Below, in pieces: positions 59,318 through 64,000 of a stretch of 64,000 bases of DNA (position 1 is its first letter; every line of letters starts with the position of its first letter). Where the stretch lies: positions 6,115,577 to 6,179,576 of the forward strand of contig NC_134417.1 in assembly GCF_030867145.1 (NCBI RefSeq). Reading direction: 5' to 3'. The DNA comes from Opisthocomus hoazin (taxonomy: Eukaryota > Chordata > Aves > Opisthocomiformes > Opisthocomidae). The notes beneath the pieces are model-generated. The model saw only the letters and a list, made by a program, of their open reading frames with translations. It ran no database searches and was not told the origin of the DNA. The position numbers and the translations under genes are program-made.

Positions 59318-62300
59318 CTGCAGACAGAGAAGGGAAACAGTCAAGAACTGTGAACCAGGGGAATGTTACCTACACCATGGTTGCCGAGATGCTTCGGATG
59401 CAGCTCCATCAACAGGACACCAGCTACAGCAAGGACAGAAGGTCCCAGGGGCAGGCGCATGGCCCTGCCCTGTGAGGCACAGTCAGGGGCAGGCACTTTG
59501 GCCACTTCTAAATACCCCTGGAAGACACAACTGCAGAGAGGCTCAGGTGAACACGACAGACAGCAGACCACTTAAGGAGACCGTGCTTAAACAGGTTTTG
59601 CAATAAACAACAGCAAGAGCCAGGCGATGATGTCCCCATCTGAATTTCTCCAGTGTCCCCATCTGAATTTCTCCAGTGTCCCCATGGCAGGCACCAGTCA
59701 ACATGCATGATTCAGCCCACAGTGCTCAGGATCTGCACTAGTTTAACAGGTTAACTGGGAAAAGAGGGGCACCCGTGATATCAGGGATCATGCAGGGGCT
59801 CACCCCACTGCCACCCGAGTGTGCCAAATACCTTTGGAGAATGAGAGGGTGCTCGAGTCTCCTCACCGCTCCAGTGAGCAACACCTGCCCAAGGACCAGG
59901 CTGCAATGTCACTACTGCTCCTGCCCTTCAGCTTGCTCCGTCTCAGCTCCCTGCCACGTGTGGAGAGGAAGGACGGATCTCTTTGTCCACACTCACCAGG
60001 CACCCAAAGCAGAGGCAGAGGGAGACGGCACAGCCCAACAGATGCAGAGGCACTGTGATTCGACTGCCTCTGAGGCCCCACAAAGCGAGGCTAGGGAAGT
60101 CAAGGGCTGCACCAGGCACAGATGCAAGCAGCAAACTCTCTCCAGGTCTTCAACTGCCTAGTGGAGCCTCAAGGCTGGACCGCTGCATCTTTTCCCGAGA
60201 CAGAGCAGCCTGGCAGTGCCTGCTCTCAGTCCATCCCAGCCACTCCTTATTCACAGAATGAAGCTAAAATAATGGGGCACAGGGAAAGACCAACACTGCC
60301 CGGAGGTGCGAGTTCAGGAATCAGAGCAGACACTTCCCTGGGCTCTTCACACAAGGACATCCAAGTACAGCAGCACAGGAGAGGACGGCAGCAATATGCC
60401 AGCCTGCAGGAATAACACTGCTTTCTAGGCACATATACCTAGAAAACCAACTTCTACACACAGGTAACTGGCAAATGAACCAAGGAATGCTTATCTTCCT
60501 AGAGAGCTTGAATATGCAGCAACTGATTCCTCCCTTTAAAAGGGGAAGGTCAGATACTCGCCCTGGAAGAGGCACCAGCACAAGTAACCCTGCTGCCATC
60601 TGCTGGCCAAAGAGATTATAGAATCACAGAATCATTTAGGTTGGAAAAGACCCTTAAGATCATTGAGTCCAACCATAAACATGACACTGCCAAGTCCACC
60701 ACTTGGCAACAAGATGGCCATATCCCACAAACACGCATTTGTCTGGAGACCAAAGAGCTACACTCCTCCTACCCCCAAGACCGCCTTGCCGCTAACTGCA
60801 AACCAGCAAACAGGGCTCATGGGCAACAGGCAGGCAAAATATCCAGTGCCAAGAGCGTGTGGGGAAGGAAAACCTCTGCTAGATGCTGATGGAGAAGTCC
60901 ACCACAACACAAGAGCTGCACAGGTCTCTCTCAGAGCAGATCTGACCCAACTACAACTATAGGACAAACAGGCAGAATCTTCATGCACAGAGACTAAATA
61001 CAGCTTAAAAAAAAAAAAAAAAAAAATCACCCCTCCCCAGATGGAGGAGCCATTGACACTGCAGCTCACTCAGCTGGCAGCTTACAATGTAGCACAGTCT
61101 ACAAGCCACTGTCTCCTCCTTCCACTTCCTCCTACAACTTAAAATTTGCCACCGATCATACATCACTTGTCTTCCCAGGTTAACGTCCTCCCTAGGGGGA
61201 GATGCAGAGCCAGCATGGGGTCCCAAACAGGCTCCCGCAACGCCTGTCAGCAAATCAGTGAAACGAGATGCTCTCTCCCCAGCTCTCAAGCTTTCCATGC
61301 CAAGCTCTTCCGCGTCAGAGCAGCCCTGCAAAAAAACCTGTGCCAGTACAACTGAGCAGAGCTACTGAGATCCTCACACCACTCGCAGCAAGTCTGACAT
61401 TTGGAAGCCAACCCTGCCTGTACCTGAGAGAGGACAGTGCCCTGGGAGGTATCGCTTAGCCTAGGGATGGCAGCTTTTAGGAAAGGATTGGGAAGTTGCT
61501 TCTCCAACCCACAGCTTCTAGCAGGCAATACACTGTCTGTGCCTACTGCTTTTCTGCATGCTGTAGCAAGGAGCAATCTTCTCTCATCCTGGTTACACCT
61601 ACACAGACAAAACAGACTGCTCTTCTTCAGTGACCTTAGATGTGGCTCAAGGGAGCTCACTGAGCACTGAGGTAAGACACAGAAAGAAGAGAGAAACTCA
61701 GAGGGTTTAAGATCCAATTTCATACTTACAGCTCTTTCTCCAGCTGCTGTTGAATAAGTTTTGCTGATTTTGCCATAGTGACATCTAGAGAGAGAAAAGA
61801 AAAGGGAACCAGCTCTTTGGTTTTACATCAGAATTCAGAATTTGGTCCCTTCTCCTAAAGGCACAGCAAGGCCTGCCCATACTATGCAGTCCTAAGAGTT
61901 ACTGGGACAAAGATGACAGTGCTTGCACCAGGATAAGGGACACTGGAGCTCTGGGTTTGTGAATGGGAGCAACCCAAAAGTCTGATACAACGTAGGGAAT
62001 TAATTATTTCTTGCTGGGCAGGATGGGGTTTGACGTCCCACTCACAAGGCCCAGCACTCCCACCTGTCCTGGCATTGTAGAGCTCCGCACAGCGCTTTTC
62101 AGCCTACGGCACGTGGAGCCATGAAGGCCTCGGACAGCTCCTGAAGTAGTGCACAAAATAACTACAAAAACCGAATCTCATACTGCCCCAAAGCTTCAGA
62201 TTGCTACACGGGGATCCACACCTTCACTGTAAAAGTTGCAGGGATCTGAAAATCTAGGCCTTTCCAGTAACGGGATGTTCCTCCTAGTCCAATCAAGAGA

Positions 62301-64000
62301 AAACATACAAACTTGGCAGCTAAACAGCTGTCTTGATTTTAATATTGAAGCTACCAAGCGTGTACAGATAGTTCATTAGGCTCATTTTCTGCTGCCTGCA
62401 GAATCAGGAAGACAGTTCTGCATAAGCAGAAAGCCACCTCCTTTACTTAAGCCCATCTAAAAAGCTGTAGCTCTCCCAAGTGGTGCTTCTCTGCAAAGCT
62501 ATTAGACATACCTAACCCTAAGAATTCTTCCAATGGTGGCTAAAAATATTTCTGCTGAGTGCTCTCAGTTTACAATTAATTTCCAGCCTTTGTTCTACTG
62601 AAATCCCAGCTCCTAAGAGATTCTGCATCCACGGCATGAACCCCTGTCACTCAGGGACTGAACCCAACACCCAGCCCACAAGGCAGCACACAATACCTTG
62701 CTTATTGCAAGCGATCAGCAGCGCGGGTGCGTTTTTGAGCACAGTGCTATCGACCAGGACCTGGTACAGGAACTCCGCCACATCCTTCACCTCCCGCTGG
62801 AAGGCCACACTGTCCACCACAAACACAATGGCTCTGGAGAAAAGAGGGAAGAACACGTGCTGGGCCTGTAACCATCTCTCCCTGCAAGTATTCCAGCCTG
62901 GGCTAACACATTTGTTTCCACCACTGATCTCATCCAACTCAAGAAGTTAGCACACGCTGGCTGAAATACACCCCACGTCCCACCACAGCAAGAAACCTTT
63001 CCCTCTCTGCCCCATGGATATACCACATACCCTAAACCCTCCCCGCTGCAGTGGCTTTGCCTCCTGATGCACTATGACCACAGGTCAGAGGGAAAGCAGA
63101 ATAACAACCCCCACTACCCCATGGCAGAGCTGACTGTCAGGGCACCACCGCACAGAGCGAATCCAGCCCAGCTCACAGCACCCCCAGCACCACCATTTGG
63201 TCCATCCCTGTCAAAAACATGACCTGACCCCTCCTGCCCAGCCAACCTCCTCCAAGTTACCTGGCTGCAGCCTTGAACCTCTCCAAGAACTGAAGCCGCA
63301 AACTCTCATGGCCGGGAAGGTCGATTAAGGTCACATTAGCACTCTGGGAACAGAAGCAAGAAGGTATTAGCAACACCTGATCCAGCAGTACCTGTGATCA
63401 TGAACCAGGGAAAACCAGTCTGATAGCGGATTCCAGTCAGCCTGGTGGTGTGGCAGCAGCGGGCGAGTGAGTCCCCATACTGGGCAGAAGCACGTAACGC
63501 TCCCCCAGGTGCAGGCACTCCACCAGCCCACGCAATTCTGACAGGCAAAAGAAATGCTGAGGAACAACTCTCATGGCCCAGGCTCAGTACGGAGGGCACT
63601 ACCACCAGCAAACCACCCACCAGAGCAGAGAGGACAGAGCACGACCGCAGAGAAAAGAGAATGTTCAACCTATTTCCCATCCACAGTAAGCCCCCTACAA
63701 CCGCCACACGCACAGCGTGAGTGACAAAGCTTCATCGGTCGCCGCAGAGTTACACTGTCTCTGACAGCAGGTAGATCTCTGCACAGCAAAACCGCAAACT
63801 CCCATCCTGCAAGTCCCTGATAAAGAACGCTAATCCTACGGTCTCTGAATCAAGTTACCTAGTCACGCACACAGTCTACCCAACTACGCAAAACTTCGCC
63901 GAGAATAACACAAAAACACCCTTGCAAGAGGCTTTTTAAATTGAAAGTTGCAAACACTTCCTTTTCCACAGCCTGCCAGCCAAAGCAACGACAGTAAAGC
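59101..64000 (-). CDS. SRPRB: Signal recognition particle receptor subunit beta, 3' part
   Basis: This ER-membrane small GTPase anchors the SRP receptor alpha subunit and helps target ribosomes making secretory proteins. Four coding exons are visible on the - strand: 63261-63343, 62697-62833, 61730-61784 and 59101-59317. All have GT-AG borders and matching phases, giving 163 residues plus a stop. The N-terminal 108 or so residues (membrane anchor, P-loop) must lie beyond the right edge; 63344-64000 is intron. Visible GTPase motifs are DLPGHE (G3, 63305-63322), NKQD (G4, aspartate codon split by an intron) and CSAR (G5). The C-terminus LEKWLAKIA matches human SRPRB as I remember it. The gene converges on SLCO2A1 and appears intact in the visible part. 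Confidence 0.95.
59631..59685. repeat. 23 bp tandem duplication
   Basis: The unit beginning TGTCCCCATCTGAATTTC occurs twice without mismatch, followed by the first nine bases of a third copy. It lies within the last SRPRB intron. Confidence 0.9.
60616..60705 (-). mobile_element. Short CR1 3' tail in SRPRB intron
   Basis: The + strand reads TATAGAATCACAGAATCATT followed by AGGTTGGAAAAGACC and GAGTCCAACC, the reverse complement of a CR1 3' end. The element is in the same orientation as SRPRB transcription. Similarity is lost after about 90 bases. It is closest to the 55541 copy type. Confidence 0.85.
61007..61026 (+). repeat. A20 homopolymer
   Basis: Twenty consecutive A on the + strand (T20 in the SRPRB transcript sense). 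No retrocopy or element body was recognised upstream of it, so it is listed only as a simple repeat prone to length errors. Confidence 0.9.
61730..61784 (-). CDS. SRPRB: SRPRB small exon (MAKSAKLIQQQLEKEL)
   Basis: This 55-base exon encodes the helix after the G4 motif. It starts by completing the aspartate codon of NKQD, and its borders are acceptor CTCTCTAG and donor GTAAGT. The residues after the aspartate read VTMAKSAK. Confidence 0.95.
62697..62833 (-). CDS. SRPRB: SRPRB exon with AIVFVVDS and NKQ
   Basis: This exon encodes AIVFVVDSVAFQREVKDVAE and the following stretch through LLIACNKQ, the G4 region. Borders are acceptor TTTCTCCAG and donor GTATTG. Phases match both neighbours (137 nt: 1 + 135 + 1). 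Confidence 0.96.
62834..63260 (-). other. SRPRB: SRPRB intron, 427 bp
   Basis: A short intron with donor GTAACT (63260-63255) and acceptor TTTCTCCAG. Nothing else was seen in it. Confidence 0.85.
63261..63343 (-). CDS. SRPRB: SRPRB exon with DLPGHE (G3)
   Basis: This exon encodes SANVTLIDLPGHESLRLQFL and ERFKAAA. DLPGHE is the DxxG switch-II motif. Borders are acceptor TTCCCAG and donor GTAACT; it starts in phase 0 and ends in phase 2. It is the most 5' SRPRB exon inside the window. Confidence 0.96.
63344..64000 (-). other. SRPRB: SRPRB intron running off the right edge
   Basis: No exon encoding the P-loop or membrane anchor was found here, so these 657 bases are taken as intron. Open frames on both strands have no recognisable content. 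Confidence 0.7.

Larger units (their letters stand above)
59318..61729 (-). other. SRPRB: SRPRB intron before the last exon (2.4 kb)
   Basis: The intron holds a 23 bp tandem duplication (59631-59685), a short CR1 tail (60616-60705) and an A20 homopolymer on the + strand (61007-61026). No further exon was recognised. Confidence 0.85.

Noticed and set aside
1-64000. CRISPR arrays, operons, prophage, plasmid functions, tRNA or rRNA genes
   Set aside because: Nothing of this kind was seen. The window has vertebrate gene structure with GT-AG introns and CR1 repeats. Small RNA genes such as snoRNAs or microRNAs cannot be excluded by eye.

Overview
The window is vertebrate nuclear DNA, most likely from a bird. 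It carries eight 5'-truncated CR1 LINE fragments, the typical interspersed repeat of birds and other sauropsids, and the host gene is compact. There are no bacterial-style operons. Two real protein-coding genes can be read, and they converge: SLCO2A1 on the + strand, complete in 14 exons from 23955 to 53775, and the 3' part of SRPRB on the - strand, four exons from 63343 down to 59101, with its 5' exons beyond the right edge.

Layout. 1-23,400 is intergenic DNA with no recognisable coding exon. It holds two CpG-rich stretches (about 1-540, with a perfect CRE palindrome, and about 6,540-7,090) and three CR1 fragments. 23,440-24,400 is the CpG-rich SLCO2A1 promoter and first exon, with a TATA box at 23801. 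24,045-36,840 is the 12.8 kb first intron, containing one sense CR1 and a strongly pyrimidine-rich stretch (about 33.9-35.9 kb). 36,841-53,775 holds exons 2-14, and the last poly(A) signal is at 54289. 54,600-55,350 is a G-rich minisatellite, followed by a 600 bp CR1 fragment. 57,133-64,000 is SRPRB, starting with its probable poly(A) signal.

SLCO2A1 encodes the prostaglandin transporter, a 12-helix organic anion transporter of 637 residues here. All 13 introns are GT-AG and every exon phase closes, so the gene looks functional. SRPRB encodes the membrane-anchored small GTPase of the signal recognition particle receptor. The visible part carries the G3, G4 and G5 motifs and the C-terminus. 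The two genes are unrelated in function and share only a chromosomal neighbourhood. From memory, the human order is TF-SRPRB-RAB6B-SLCO2A1-RYK. Here the SLCO2A1 and SRPRB 3' ends are only about 2.8 kb apart and no RAB6B exon is visible between them.

I found no previously undescribed biological system. The points most worth a second look are the missing RAB6B, the two CpG-rich stretches in the upstream intergenic DNA, an open 111-codon stretch behind a strong splice acceptor in SLCO2A1 intron 4, and the G-rich tandem arrays near the convergent gene ends. Most long open frames in the window are by-products of skewed base composition.
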